A DNA stretch of 41,569 bases from JALCSJ01 sp036788835 (GCA_036788835.1 DAIQMR010000023.1:1-41569), one strand, 5' to 3'. Shown: positions 17,508-25,855, numbered from the stretch's first letter. The notes: generated from the letters alone by a model not told the origin. Numbers and translations: made by a program.

Positions 17508-17684
17508 TTGACAGAGATAAAAGTAGGTAAAACTGAATCCTTAGACAGCGCTTTGCGCCGTTTCAAACGTGCTACGCAAAAGGCTGGCGTTCTTTCCGAA
17601 GTAAGGAAACGTGAACACTACGAAAAACCTAGCGTTAAACGCAAGAAGAAATCTGAGGCTGCCAGAAAACGCAAGTTCAGATAA
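17508..17684 (+). CDS. rpsU: 30S ribosomal protein S21
   Basis: Small basic protein near the 16S 3' end that helps initiation. The 58-aa product reads TEIKVGKTESLDSALRRF, then KRATQKAGVLSEVRKREHYE and the basic end KPSVKRKKKSEAARKRKFR, which is unmistakably S21. The start is a TTG seven bases after a very strong ribosome-binding site GGAGGGAGGG (17491-17500); no ATG or GTG is available at that position. It is easily missed by length cut-offs. Followed after 17 bases by yqeY, the standard rpsU-yqeY pair of Bacillota. Confidence 0.96.
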   Translation: MTEIKVGKTESLDSALRRFKRATQKAGVLSEVRKREHYEKPSVKRKKKSEAARKRKFR

Positions 17685-17701
17685 GTTTGGGGGCATTCAA
17701 T

Positions 17702-18151
17702 ATGTCATTACGAGCAACTTTATCAGCAGATATGAAACAAGCCATGAAAGACAGGGAAGCAGGTAAGCAGCGCTTAGCTGTTATCCGTATGGTTTGGGCC
17801 GCTATTCGGAACAAAGAAATCGATACTAAAAAAGAGCTGGATGACAACGAAGTATGTGCATTGCTTATGAAAGAGGTCAAGCAAAGAGAGGATTCTATTG
17901 CAGAATTCAAGAAGGCTGACCGTACCGATCTGGTAGAGGAAAATGAGCAGGAAATAGCCATACTGAAGAAGTATTTACCTGAACAATTGGGCGATGAAGA
18001 ATTAAAAGCCATGATTCAGGAAGTTATTGCCACAACCGGCGCCAAAACCATGAAAGACATGGGTAAGGTTATCGGGGCCGTAAGAGCCAAGGTCAGCGGT
18101 CGTGCCGAAGGCGGTAAGATCAGCACCATGGTAAAAGAATTGCTTAAATAA
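17702..18151 (+). CDS. yqeY: GatB/YqeY domain protein
   Basis: Stand-alone homologue of the tRNA-binding tail of GatB/GatE. Its exact role is unknown; an action on tRNA is inferred from the domain. The 149-aa product starts SLRATLSADMKQAMKDREAGKQRLAVIRMVWAAI and has the helical YqeY core, with IAILKKYLPEQL and the C-terminal GKVIGAVRAKVSGRAEGG motif shared with GatB. Cotranscribed with rpsU; the terminator follows immediately. Confidence 0.93.
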   Translation: MSLRATLSADMKQAMKDREAGKQRLAVIRMVWAAIRNKEIDTKKELDDNEVCALLMKEVKQREDSIAEFKKADRTDLVEENEQEIAILKKYLPEQLGDEELKAMIQEVIATTGAKTMKDMGKVIGAVRAKVSGRAEGGKISTMVKELLK

Positions 18152-18159
18152 TTGAAAAG

Positions 18160-18193
18160 CCGTAAATGGGGATAACCTGTTTACGGTTTTTTT
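18160..18193 (+). terminator. rpsU-yqeY terminator
   Basis: CCGTAAA (18160-18166) pairs with TTTACGG (18180-18186), followed by seven Ts. Confidence 0.88.
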
Positions 18194-18216
18194 ATTTCAC
18201 AAAATGGACAGTACTT

Positions 18217-18246
18217 TTGTAACACGAGAGTATTATATGGTATAAT
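18217..18246 (+). promoter_or_regulatory. nfeD-floA promoter
   Basis: TTGTAA (18217-18222), 18-bp spacer, and the extended -10 TGGTATAAT (TATAAT at 18241-18246). A second TATAAT stands 24 bases downstream at 18265-18270, just before the gap. Confidence 0.6.
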
Positions 18247-18290
18247 TAATCGTCAATAATACGATATAATTAGTCATTAATAATTAGTCA
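18241..18290 (+). repeat. AT-rich imperfect tandem repeat before the gap
   Basis: Two related units begin with TATAATTA at 18241 and 18265, and AATTAGTCA occurs twice more up to the gap edge at 18290. The repetition probably caused the assembly break. Confidence 0.55.
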
Positions 18291-18390
18291 NNNNNNNNNN
18301 NNNNNNNNNNNNNNNNNNNNNNNNNNNNNNNNNNNNNNNNNNNNNNNNNNNNNNNNNNNNNNNNNNNNNNNNNNNNNNNNNNNNNNNNNN
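18291..18390. other. Assembly gap (100 N) upstream of nfeD
   Basis: One hundred Ns of placeholder type between the repeat-containing promoter region and the ribosome-binding site of the next gene. The true length is unknown. The sequence may hold more of the AT repeat or regulatory DNA. Confidence 0.95.
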
Positions 18391-18405
18391 GGGGGGTGTT
18401 GAAAG

Positions 18406-18999
18406 GTGAAAAAATATTATTTCTGGTTCTTGACCCTGTTTTTGTGTTTGGCAGCTTCGCCCTTGGGTGCGGCGGCAGGCAACCTTGTAGAGCCATTGGA
18501 CCTTTACTATAACCCCAATGAACTGGCTTTGGATTGGACGGCCTTGGGACTTTTCGGTCTAGGAGCGTTGCTCTTATTCATCGAGTTGTTTATTCCCGGG
18601 TTTGGTATCTGCGGCATATCAGGATTGGTTTGTATTTTGGCCAGCTTTTATTATGCTTTGGGAGCCAGTAGGGCGACTTTAACAGTTTTGGCAATAGGCG
18701 TGGTTGTGGCCATTATAGTGGGCGGTCTCTTGATAAAGAATTTGCCCAAGAATCCGGTTTGGAATAAATTTGTCCTGCACAATAAGCAGCAGGCTACTGA
18801 TGTTCCCCAAGAAAAGAAAATAGCAGAATATGTAGGGAAAAGAGGAAAAACAGAAACACTGCTTCGCCCCAGCGGAGTAGCCATTGTAGAAGATAAGAGA
18901 CTGGACGTTGTCACCGAAGGAGAATTTCTCCCGGCTGGCACTGATATAGTAGTGAGCAAGGTAGTCGGCAATAAAATATTCGTAACAAAGGAGAAATAA
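18406..18999 (+). CDS. NfeD family membrane protein
   Basis: Partner of the flotillin-like protein FloA in membrane microdomains. A signal-like N-terminus (KKYYFWFLTLFLCLAASPLGAAA) is followed by three to four closely spaced membrane helices. The first contains LLLFIELFIPGFGICGISGL, the NfeD signature. A C-terminal OB-fold (about residues 135-197) has GKRGKTETLLRPSGVA and GEFLPAGTDIVVSKV. At 197 aa it is a short NfeD without the ClpP-like protease domain of long NfeD proteins. The GTG at 18406 stands 7 bases after GGGGGGTG, which begins right at the gap edge. It precedes floA by two bases. Confidence 0.88.
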   Translation: MKKYYFWFLTLFLCLAASPLGAAAGNLVEPLDLYYNPNELALDWTALGLFGLGALLLFIELFIPGFGICGISGLVCILASFYYALGASRATLTVLAIGVVVAIIVGGLLIKNLPKNPVWNKFVLHNKQQATDVPQEKKIAEYVGKRGKTETLLRPSGVAIVEDKRLDVVTEGEFLPAGTDIVVSKVVGNKIFVTKEK

Positions 19000-19001
19000 C
19001 A

Positions 19002-19997
19002 ATGGACATTCTAGGCAGTGGTTTAATTATTATTTTGGCGGTTTTTGTGATAGCTTTGTTTTTGAATTTTGTGCCTGTGGGGCTGTGGATTTCTGCTATG
19101 GCTGCAGGAGTGGATGTGAGTATTTTCAATTTGGTGGGAATGAGACTACGCCGTGTCCCTGCCGGTAAGATTGTAATGCCTTTGGTAAAGGCCAATAAAG
19201 CCGGCATTGCTGTAAATACCAATCAGCTGGAAGCACATTATCTGGCCGGCGGCGATGTGGATAAAGTAATTGATGCTTTAATTGCCGCACACAGGGCAGA
19301 GATTCCCTTAACATTTGAAAGAGCTTGTGCTATAGATTTGGCAGGTCGTAATGTCCTGGAAGCAGTGCAGATGAGTGTTAATCCGGAGGTCATTGAGACA
19401 CCGGTTGTTTCTGCCGTGGCTAAAAACGGTATTGAATTGAAGGTTAAGGCCAGAGTTACGGTACGTGCTAATATCGACAGATTGGTAGGCGGTGCCGGTG
19501 AACAGACTATTATTGCCCGTGTTGGTGAAGGTATTGTTACCAGTGTTGGTTCTGCTGTGAATCACAGTGAAGTGCTGGAAAATCCCGATCATATTTCTAA
19601 GACGGTTTTGGAAAAAGGCTTGGACGCCGGAACTGCCTTTGAAATTCTGTCTATTGATATTGCCGATGTTGACGTAGGCCGTAACATTGGTGCCAAACTG
19701 CTTACAGACCAAGCTGAAGCTGATAAGCGTATTGCTCAGGCCAAAGCCGAAGAACGTCGTGCCATGGCTGTAGCCAAGGAACAGGAAATGAAGGCTTATA
19801 CTCAGGAAATGCAAGCAAAGGTTGTGGAAGCTCAGGCCAAGGTACCAACAGCTTTGGCGGCAGCTTTGGAAGCAGGCAAGCTGGGTGTTATGGATTACTA
19901 CAGAATGAATAATATTAACGCTGATACAGATATGAGAAAGACCATTGCTCAGGCCGGCCCTGACAGCCATGCTGCTGACCCGAAGAATGCCCAATAA
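19002..19997 (+). CDS. floA: Flotillin-like protein FloA
   Basis: Scaffold of functional membrane microdomains in Bacillota. An N-terminal hydrophobic hairpin (residues 5-35) is followed by the SPFH-like FloA domain with LVGMRLRRVPAGKIVMPLVKANKAG and a long coiled coil containing DQAEADKRIAQAKAEERRAMAVAKEQEMKA. The C-terminus has VMDYYRMNNINADTDMRKTIA, diagnostic of the FloA/YqfA family. At 331 aa it is the normal length. The order nfeD-floA matches Bacillus yqeZ-yqfA. Confidence 0.96.
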   Translation: MDILGSGLIIILAVFVIALFLNFVPVGLWISAMAAGVDVSIFNLVGMRLRRVPAGKIVMPLVKANKAGIAVNTNQLEAHYLAGGDVDKVIDALIAAHRAEIPLTFERACAIDLAGRNVLEAVQMSVNPEVIETPVVSAVAKNGIELKVKARVTVRANIDRLVGGAGEQTIIARVGEGIVTSVGSAVNHSEVLENPDHISKTVLEKGLDAGTAFEILSIDIADVDVGRNIGAKLLTDQAEADKRIAQAKAEERRAMAVAKEQEMKAYTQEMQAKVVEAQAKVPTALAAALEAGKLGVMDYYRMNNINADTDMRKTIAQAGPDSHAADPKNAQ

Positions 19998-20010
19998 GGG
20001 AGCGTAAATC

Positions 20011-20538
20011 ATGAAACTTATTTTTCTTTGTATTTTATGGATAGGGCTACAAATTTTTTCTGCCTACATCAAAGACAAGAATAAGGCTAAATCACGTCAG
20101 CCACAGACAAAGGGACAACCTAAAACTTTGGAAGAGATGCTGGAGCAATTTTCCCGCAAGGTAGAGAATGTTAAACGGCAGCCGCTTATTCGCAATACTA
20201 ATCTTTCTGCTAATGACAGAATGAAAAGAAGCACCACTGTATATTCCGCTCCTGAAAATAGGCAACAGGATGATATGGAGCCGGAATCTATGGTAGCGGA
20301 GAATATGGATGCGGAATCCATGGTGGCGGAAAATATGGAAGCAGAACCCCTGAGAGACGAGGACCTTGGAGAGACCGATTCAGATTCTGTTGTACCCGAA
20401 CCGGAAGAATCCTTGAAGGTCCACACTGCTGATAATCCCTGGCGTGACAGCATTAATAAAAGAGATATCAGGGCAGGTTTTATAATGGCCCAGGTCCTGG
20501 CTAAACCCAGAGCCCTTAATCCTTATGATTTTGAATAA
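20011..20538 (+). CDS. Unknown membrane-anchored protein downstream of floA
   Basis: Not assigned to a family. The 175-aa product has one N-terminal membrane segment (KLIFLCILWIGLQIFSAYI) and a long polar, probably disordered region. Within it is a perfect-length 10-residue duplication, ESMVAENMDA then ESMVAENMEA. The short C-terminal block WRDSI...GFIMAQVLAKPRALNPY looks conserved: similar (I/F)I.A.(I/V)L..PRAL ends are, to my recollection, seen in other Bacillota proteins of this locus. It lies 14 bases after floA, so it is probably cotranscribed and may act with the FloA/NfeD membrane platform. Confidence 0.7.
   Translation: MKLIFLCILWIGLQIFSAYIKDKNKAKSRQPQTKGQPKTLEEMLEQFSRKVENVKRQPLIRNTNLSANDRMKRSTTVYSAPENRQQDDMEPESMVAENMDAESMVAENMEAEPLRDEDLGETDSDSVVPEPEESLKVHTADNPWRDSINKRDIRAGFIMAQVLAKPRALNPYDFE
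20284..20343 (+). repeat. 30-bp in-frame tandem duplication
   Basis: Units 20284-20313 and 20314-20343 differ at only a few positions and encode ESMVAENMDA and ESMVAENMEA. It is a likely site of copy-number variation between strains. Confidence 0.8.
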
Positions 20539-20574
20539 CAAATAAGGTTTTCGCAAATTTGAGGGAGTGATAAA

Positions 20575-22080
20575 GTGCTGGAGAAGATCAATCTTAAGGG
20601 AAAAATCAAAAAAGATGCTTACGAGAAACAGTTTACTAAACTATCGGAAAACCTTGGTGCTTTGCAAAGAGAATTGAGAGATGCAGATGTACCGGTCATT
20701 ATTCTTTTTGAAGGATTTCGAGGTTCATGGCGGGGGCTTTTAATCAATAAAATAATATCCGCTCTGGACCCTCGCGGTTTCAGCGTGTTTTCTGCCTCTA
20801 AAACCACGGAAAAGCAAAAACAAGGACCCTTTTTTGGTCAATTTTGGAAAGAATTGCCGGCTGCGGGTCAAATCAGTATTCACCATAGAGCCTGGTATTT
20901 CCTCAAGAATGAGCATACAGTAGGTGATAAGGACGAGGCCAGCGAATGGTACAATATAAGTTATGAAGAGATAAATACCTTTGAAAAAGAATTGACGGAT
21001 GAAGGATATATTATCATCAAGATATTCACTCATCTTTCAGCTAAGCAACAAGAAAAGAATCTTACCAAAGGCTTTCAGACTTCCGGCAGTCAGTGGGAGA
21101 GCTTGACTCCCGGCGGTATTGAAGGAATTGATTATAAAGCCTATGAAAAAGTGTACGAAGAAATGTTGGCAAAAACAGATATGGCATACGCTCCCTGGCA
21201 TATTATACCCATGGAAAGTAAACGGGTAGGTATTATTGAAACCCTGAAAGTGCTCATAGCTGAATTAACCGAAGCTTTAAACAAGCACAAGCTGCAGAAA
21301 GCTGAGCAGGGGAGAAAGGCACTTCAAAAGAAGAATGCTGCCGATGAAACAATACCCGATATTTTGAGTACTTACGATTTATCCAAAACAATTTCTGAAA
21401 AGGCTTATGAAAAGAAGTACAAAGCACTTAGACAGAAGATCGGCGAACTTCAGTTGAAGTTATACGAGAAGAAAATCAGTACCATTGTTGCTTTTGAAGG
21501 ATGGGATGCAGGAGGAAAAGGCGGTGCCATCAAACGCTTGACAGCGGGACTGGACCCATTGGGTTATAAGGTCAATCCTGTATGTGCTCCCAATGATTGG
21601 GAAAAGAAATTTCATTATTTGTGGAGATTTTGGCAGCATATTCCTGCTCCGGGGGAAGCGGCGATTTTCGATAGAACCTGGTACGGAAGAGTCCTGGTGG
21701 AGAGAGTAGAAGGTTTTGCTACTGCCCAGGAATGGCATAGAGCCTATCAGGAAATCAATGATATGGAAGCCCAATGGACAAAACAGGGTATTATTGTACA
21801 AAAATTCTGGATGCAGATAGATAAAGATGAGCAATACAACCGTTTTAAAGCCAGAGAAGAGGATCCTGACAAAACCTGGAAAATAACTGCCGAAGATTGG
21901 CGGAACAGGGAAAAATGGGATGCTTACGTAGGGGCAGTTAATGAAATGCTTTACAGGACGGACACAGAAGAAGCCCCTTGGACGGTAGTAGAGGCCAAGA
22001 ATAAATTCTATGCTCGCCTTAAAGTTCTGGAGACCATGATTAAACGCATGGAAAAAGTCTTAAAAAAGCAGGAAAAATAA
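20575..22080 (+). CDS. pap: Polyphosphate:AMP phosphotransferase (double PPK2 domain)
   Basis: Class II PPK2 enzyme transferring phosphate from polyphosphate to AMP to give ADP. Two PPK2 domains lie in tandem. The C-terminal one (about residues 265-495) is intact: Walker A GWDAGGKG (residues 309-316), Walker B/lid FDRTWYGRVLVERV. The N-terminal one (about 20-245) has FEGFRGSWRG (residues 45-54) in place of Walker A, without the Gly-Lys pair, and HHRAWYFL in place of DRSWY, so it is probably non-catalytic. The same asymmetry is known in the Pseudomonas enzyme. The start is GTG at 20575 behind GAGGGAG. It has its own terminator. Confidence 0.9.
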   Translation: MLEKINLKGKIKKDAYEKQFTKLSENLGALQRELRDADVPVIILFEGFRGSWRGLLINKIISALDPRGFSVFSASKTTEKQKQGPFFGQFWKELPAAGQISIHHRAWYFLKNEHTVGDKDEASEWYNISYEEINTFEKELTDEGYIIIKIFTHLSAKQQEKNLTKGFQTSGSQWESLTPGGIEGIDYKAYEKVYEEMLAKTDMAYAPWHIIPMESKRVGIIETLKVLIAELTEALNKHKLQKAEQGRKALQKKNAADETIPDILSTYDLSKTISEKAYEKKYKALRQKIGELQLKLYEKKISTIVAFEGWDAGGKGGAIKRLTAGLDPLGYKVNPVCAPNDWEKKFHYLWRFWQHIPAPGEAAIFDRTWYGRVLVERVEGFATAQEWHRAYQEINDMEAQWTKQGIIVQKFWMQIDKDEQYNRFKAREEDPDKTWKITAEDWRNREKWDAYVGAVNEMLYRTDTEEAPWTVVEAKNKFYARLKVLETMIKRMEKVLKKQEK

Positions 22081-22081
22081 G

Positions 22082-22111
22082 AAAAAAGGCGACAAAATAT
22101 GTCGCCTTTTT
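22082..22111 (+). terminator. pap terminator
   Basis: A-run, then GGCGACA (22088-22094) pairing with TGTCGCC (22100-22106), followed by five Ts. Confidence 0.88.
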
Positions 22112-22209
22112 CTGTATTTTGGTCTATAATATATTAAATAAGCACAAAAATATGTATATCAGGCTGAGAACTATCGGTCTGGGCGTTTTGTGTTTTGGCA
22201 GGAGGGATT

Positions 22210-23013
22210 ATGGCAGAATTTGCCTTTAAAGTTTGTAAGGATGTGGAAATAGGCTATTTCCCTCTTTTGAAACAATATGGTATAGTCCATGGTTTTACCT
22301 GCCGCACCGGTGGCATCAGTGATTTAGTACCGGGCGGGTTAAACATGGCTTTGCATGTTGGCGATACAAGAGAAAAAGTTTTGGCAAATAGAGAGAAAGT
22401 GGCAGCTGCATTGGGTTGTGCTTCGGAGCGGGTCACAACCTGTGCTCAGGTTCATGGCAATAATATTGTGGCAATTACTAAAGGGCTGGTGGGCAGGGGC
22501 GCTTGCGATTACGGTGACACCATACCCAATACTGACGGTTTGGTAACAGACTTGTCACGAGTTCCTTTGATGCTTTTTTTTGCTGACTGTGTACCTGTCA
22601 TGCTTATTGACACAAAGGGCAAAGGCCTTGCCCTGGTTCATGCCGGCTGGCGGGGTGCTGTCAGCAATATTGCGGCCAGGGGTGCGATGTTGTTACATGA
22701 CAAATACGGAGCAGAGATGCAAAATATCGTAGCGGCAATCGGACCATCTATTGGGCCTTGCTGTTATGAAGTAGATAAAAATGTTTGGGATAAAGCCACA
22801 GAATTTCATGATTGTTTTCAACCCTCGAGAGAGGGACATTGGTTTTTGGATTTATGGCAGGTCAATAGGCAGCAATTGAAAAAACTGGGTGTTCCGGGAG
22901 ACAATATTCTCTGTGCAAATTACTGTACAAAGGACCACATGGATAAGTATTTCTCTTATCGTGGTGAACAGGGAAAAACAGGGAGATTGGCAGCCATAAT
23001 ATATCGAAGTTGA
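22210..23013 (+). CDS. pgeF: Laccase-domain protein PgeF/YlmD
   Basis: Family once called polyphenol oxidase or laccase-like. Members act as purine nucleoside phosphorylase/deaminase or as peptidoglycan editing factor PgeF, removing wrongly incorporated residues. Zinc and active-site motifs are visible: TCAQVHGNNI, FFADCVPVML, ALVHAGWRGA and IGPSIGPCCYEVD. The product is 267 aa. The ATG at 22210 is preceded by AGGAGGG; an in-frame TTG at 22195 is upstream of it. It is first gene of the ylm-type division cluster pgeF-yggS-sepF. A TATAAT at 22125-22130 may be its -10. Confidence 0.9.
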   Translation: MAEFAFKVCKDVEIGYFPLLKQYGIVHGFTCRTGGISDLVPGGLNMALHVGDTREKVLANREKVAAALGCASERVTTCAQVHGNNIVAITKGLVGRGACDYGDTIPNTDGLVTDLSRVPLMLFFADCVPVMLIDTKGKGLALVHAGWRGAVSNIAARGAMLLHDKYGAEMQNIVAAIGPSIGPCCYEVDKNVWDKATEFHDCFQPSREGHWFLDLWQVNRQQLKKLGVPGDNILCANYCTKDHMDKYFSYRGEQGKTGRLAAIIYRS

Positions 23014-23024
23014 GAGGTAATGTT

Positions 23025-23729
23025 ATGTTAGCTGATAATCTTGCAAAAGTGCAAACAACAATCAAAGAGGCTCTGGCAAAACGTACAGAGCTTAAAGCCA
23101 CAGGCAGTACAGTTACTATTGTAGCTGTGACGAAAAATCATCCGGCGGAAATAGTAACGGAGACTTTAGCTGCAGGACTGAACAATGTAGGCGAGAACCG
23201 TGTCCAAGAGGCACAACATAAAAAGGCTGTCTTGCCAGAGGGCGGTATCTGGCATTTAATTGGGCATTTACAAAAAAACAAGGCTAAACATGCTGTCGAA
23301 TTATTTGATATAATAGAGTCCGTAGACAGCGAAGAAATATTAGGAAGAATTGACAAACTGGCTGAAGAATCCAACAAAGTACAAGATGTTCTGCTGCAAA
23401 TTAATGAGGCCAGAGAACCGCAAAAAACTGGTTTGACGCCGGAGGGATTTGTGACCTTGGCAGGTAAGCTGTCGGCTTTTACTCACGTTAGAGTGAGAGG
23501 GGTTATGGTTATAGCCCAAGCAGCGGAAAATGTGGAAGAGACAAGGCCTGCTTTTGCGGCAGGGTATAAAGATTTTTTATTGCTGCAAAAAGCTGTAGGT
23601 AAAGATACCTGTAATATTCTATCCATGGGTATGACTCATGATTATTGGATTGCCGTAGAAGAGGGCGCCAATGAAGTAAGAGTGGGCACGGCTTTATTCG
23701 GTGCAAGGGATTATTCCCAAAAATTTTAA
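23025..23729 (+). CDS. yggS: YggS/PLPBP family pyridoxal-phosphate homeostasis protein
   Basis: A PLP-binding TIM-barrel protein without known catalytic activity that buffers vitamin B6 and affects amino acid metabolism. The PLP lysine is Lys37 in VAVTKNHP. Other family motifs are NNVGENRVQEAQHK, WHLIGHLQKNKAK and SMGMTHDYWIAVEEGANEVRVGTALFG. The product is 234 aa. The ATG at 23025 follows GAGAGGT. This is the ylmE position upstream of sepF. Confidence 0.95.
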   Translation: MLADNLAKVQTTIKEALAKRTELKATGSTVTIVAVTKNHPAEIVTETLAAGLNNVGENRVQEAQHKKAVLPEGGIWHLIGHLQKNKAKHAVELFDIIESVDSEEILGRIDKLAEESNKVQDVLLQINEAREPQKTGLTPEGFVTLAGKLSAFTHVRVRGVMVIAQAAENVEETRPAFAAGYKDFLLLQKAVGKDTCNILSMGMTHDYWIAVEEGANEVRVGTALFGARDYSQKF

Positions 23730-23745
23730 GGAGCAATGGTGAAAT

Positions 23746-24255
23746 ATGAAAATAATAGATAAAATTTGCGAAATTTTTGGCTTATATAGTGAAGATGAAG
23801 AAATGGATTTGCCGGAACAAGATACTAAAGAAGAGGCGGCCGTTGTTCCTATGTTTGGAGCAAAAAAATGGAAGGAACGGGACGAACGTTATGCCCGTAA
23901 AGAGAAGGGCGTTTTTGGCTTTAGCAAGGAAAAGGGCGATGATAAACTGATTTCTATGCCCCTGGCTACCAAACAAGTGAAAGTGGTGGTTATTGAACCG
24001 GTGAATTTTGATGATGCCCAAAAAGTGGCAGATTACCTGCGTAAAAACCAACCGGTGGTTATTAACTTCGAAGACACGGACAGCGATGTTATGAAGCGAA
24101 TCATTGATTTTATCAGTGGCACTATCTATGCTTTAAATGGGAGCCTAAAAAAAATCGGCAGGAGCATTTTGGTATGTGCTCCTCAAAATGTTGATATAGA
24201 TGCAGAAAATACCAGTTATGTTGATAGGGGGAATACAACACCATGGGGAAGATAA
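23746..24255 (+). CDS. sepF: Cell division protein SepF
   Basis: FtsZ-binding septum protein that tethers the Z ring to the membrane. An amphipathic N-terminal helix (KIIDKICEIFGLY), an acidic/basic linker, and the C-terminal SepF domain (about residues 80-155) are visible. The domain includes VIEPVNFDDAQKVADYLRKN, VVINFEDTDSDVMKRIIDFISGTIYAL and GSLKKIGRSILVCAP. The 169-aa product is of typical length. It overlaps the next gene (proC) by 13 bases. Confidence 0.96.
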   Translation: MKIIDKICEIFGLYSEDEEMDLPEQDTKEEAAVVPMFGAKKWKERDERYARKEKGVFGFSKEKGDDKLISMPLATKQVKVVVIEPVNFDDAQKVADYLRKNQPVVINFEDTDSDVMKRIIDFISGTIYALNGSLKKIGRSILVCAPQNVDIDAENTSYVDRGNTTPWGR

Positions 24256-25070
24256 AAACAATCGGTAAGGTAGCCTTTATTGGCTGCGGAGCTATGGGAG
24301 AAGCTATTTTAAAGGGCATTCTGAAAGCAGGACTGCTGACCAAAAATGATGTTAAAGTCGGTGTACCTACCGCAGGAAGAAGAGATTATCTGGCTAAACA
24401 ATATGGTGTAAAATGTTTTGCTGATAATGAACAGGCTGTAGCCGGGGCAGACTTTGTGGTTCTGGCCGTAAAGCCCCAGATGGCAAAGACAGTTTTGACG
24501 GCAGCTTTAGCACAGGCAATTCCGGCCAAAGCTACTGTTGTTTCTATTATGTCCAGCACTGACATAGCTATGATTAAAAATATGATTCCCGACAGAGCAG
24601 TGGTCAGAGTAATGCCTAATACACCTTTGGCAGTTGGTGCCGGCATGTCCGCAATCGCTGTTGACAAGAAGACAACAAAAGCAGCTGTAGAAGCTGTAAA
24701 GAGCATCTTCGGGTCCTGCGGTGAAATAGTAGTTTTGGATGAATCGGCCATGGAAGCAGTTTCTGCTATTAGTGGCTGCGGCCCGGGGTATTGTTTCGTC
24801 CTTATTGATGCCTTGGCAGATGCAGGGGTAAAGGCAGGTTTGCCCAGAGCCTTGTCTATTGAACTGGCGGCACAGACATTTGCCGGCAGCGGTAAGATGG
24901 CTATTGAGACAGGTATTCATCCTGCACAACTGAGAGATCAGGTAACCAGTCCCGGCGGTACTACTATTGCCGGTATTCATGCTTTGGAACTCCATGGTGT
25001 CAGGGGTGCTATGTATGATGCGGTAGAAGCCGTGTTGGCACGCAGTGAGGCATTGAAAGGAAATAAGTAA
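24243..25070 (+). CDS. proC: Pyrroline-5-carboxylate reductase
   Basis: NAD(P)H-dependent last step of proline synthesis. The Rossmann motif is AFIGCGAMGEAILKGIL near the N-terminus. VVLAVKPQM follows, then MPNTPLAVGAGMSAI and the dimer signature AISGCGPGYCFVLIDALADAGVKAGLPR, and DQVTSPGGTTIAGIHALE. The 275-aa product is of normal length. In this position Bacillus has ylmG; proC next to sepF is the arrangement seen in Cyanobacteria and some Actinobacteria. It overlaps sepF and abuts the ylmH gene (TAATG). Confidence 0.95.
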   Translation: MGKIKTIGKVAFIGCGAMGEAILKGILKAGLLTKNDVKVGVPTAGRRDYLAKQYGVKCFADNEQAVAGADFVVLAVKPQMAKTVLTAALAQAIPAKATVVSIMSSTDIAMIKNMIPDRAVVRVMPNTPLAVGAGMSAIAVDKKTTKAAVEAVKSIFGSCGEIVVLDESAMEAVSAISGCGPGYCFVLIDALADAGVKAGLPRALSIELAAQTFAGSGKMAIETGIHPAQLRDQVTSPGGTTIAGIHALELHGVRGAMYDAVEAVLARSEALKGNK

Positions 25071-25855
25071 TGGCGGATAGGGAAAAAGTTTTAAGATATT
25101 TTAAAGCCGGCGGTGATGAGCAATTAGCCAGTAAGCTTTTGGACTTGGCAGAAGGTGCCAGGAAAAGCCGGAAATATAAAATAAGTGATTTTATGGATCC
25201 CCATGGGCAAAATGTAGCGGAGATTGTGGCTGCTAATTTTCCCAATGTGCAGGTGGCAACAAACGGAGGTTTGAAAAATCCTGAGCGGGCGAAGGTGGCT
25301 TTTGTCAGCGAGGAGTTTTACGGTTCTCCGGATTTTGGTATTGAAGCTTACGAAGCAAAATGGGATAAACGTTACTATGATTTAAGTCACAGAGATGTTT
25401 TGGGAGCTTTTATGGGAATCGGTTGCAGCAGGGACGTACTGGGAGATATTATTTTCACTCCCGAAGGAGCTCAGTTTGTAGCAGATGGTGCCATGGAGTC
25501 TTTCATTTTAGCCAACCTGCAAAAAATCGGGTCTGCTCCCGTGGAGGTAAAAACGATTCCCTTGACAGACCTTAAGGAAAGAGAAGAACAGGTTAAAATA
25601 ATTAAGGCAACAGTGGCGGCTTTACGGCTGGATGCAGTAGCGGCAGCGGGATATGGGGTTTCACGGTCCCACATGGCTGATGAGATAAAGTCTAAGAACG
25701 TAAAAGTCAATTGGCAGGAAGCCAAAAGCGCTTCCCAGGCTGTCAACGAAGGGGATATTATTTCTTTTCGTTCCAGAGGCAGGGTGGAAGTGGCAGAAAT
25801 AAAAGGCTTAACGAAAAAAGGCAGAACAAGCATTACTTTGAAACGTTTTATCTAA
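25070..25855 (+). CDS. ylmH: YlmH family S4-domain RNA-binding protein
   Basis: Member of the YlmH/RqcP2 family; RqcP homologues act in ribosome quality control, and a role at division was proposed from genetic context. An N-terminal YlmH domain has SDFMDPHGQNVAE and the motif LSHRDVLGAFMGIGCSRDVLGDI. The S4 domain (from about residue 180) contains RLDAVAAAGYGVSRSHMADEIKSKNVKVN and GDIISFRSRGRVEVAEI. The 261-aa product starts on the ATG that overlaps the proC stop by one base. Confidence 0.92.
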   Translation: MADREKVLRYFKAGGDEQLASKLLDLAEGARKSRKYKISDFMDPHGQNVAEIVAANFPNVQVATNGGLKNPERAKVAFVSEEFYGSPDFGIEAYEAKWDKRYYDLSHRDVLGAFMGIGCSRDVLGDIIFTPEGAQFVADGAMESFILANLQKIGSAPVEVKTIPLTDLKEREEQVKIIKATVAALRLDAVAAAGYGVSRSHMADEIKSKNVKVNWQEAKSASQAVNEGDIISFRSRGRVEVAEIKGLTKKGRTSITLKRFI

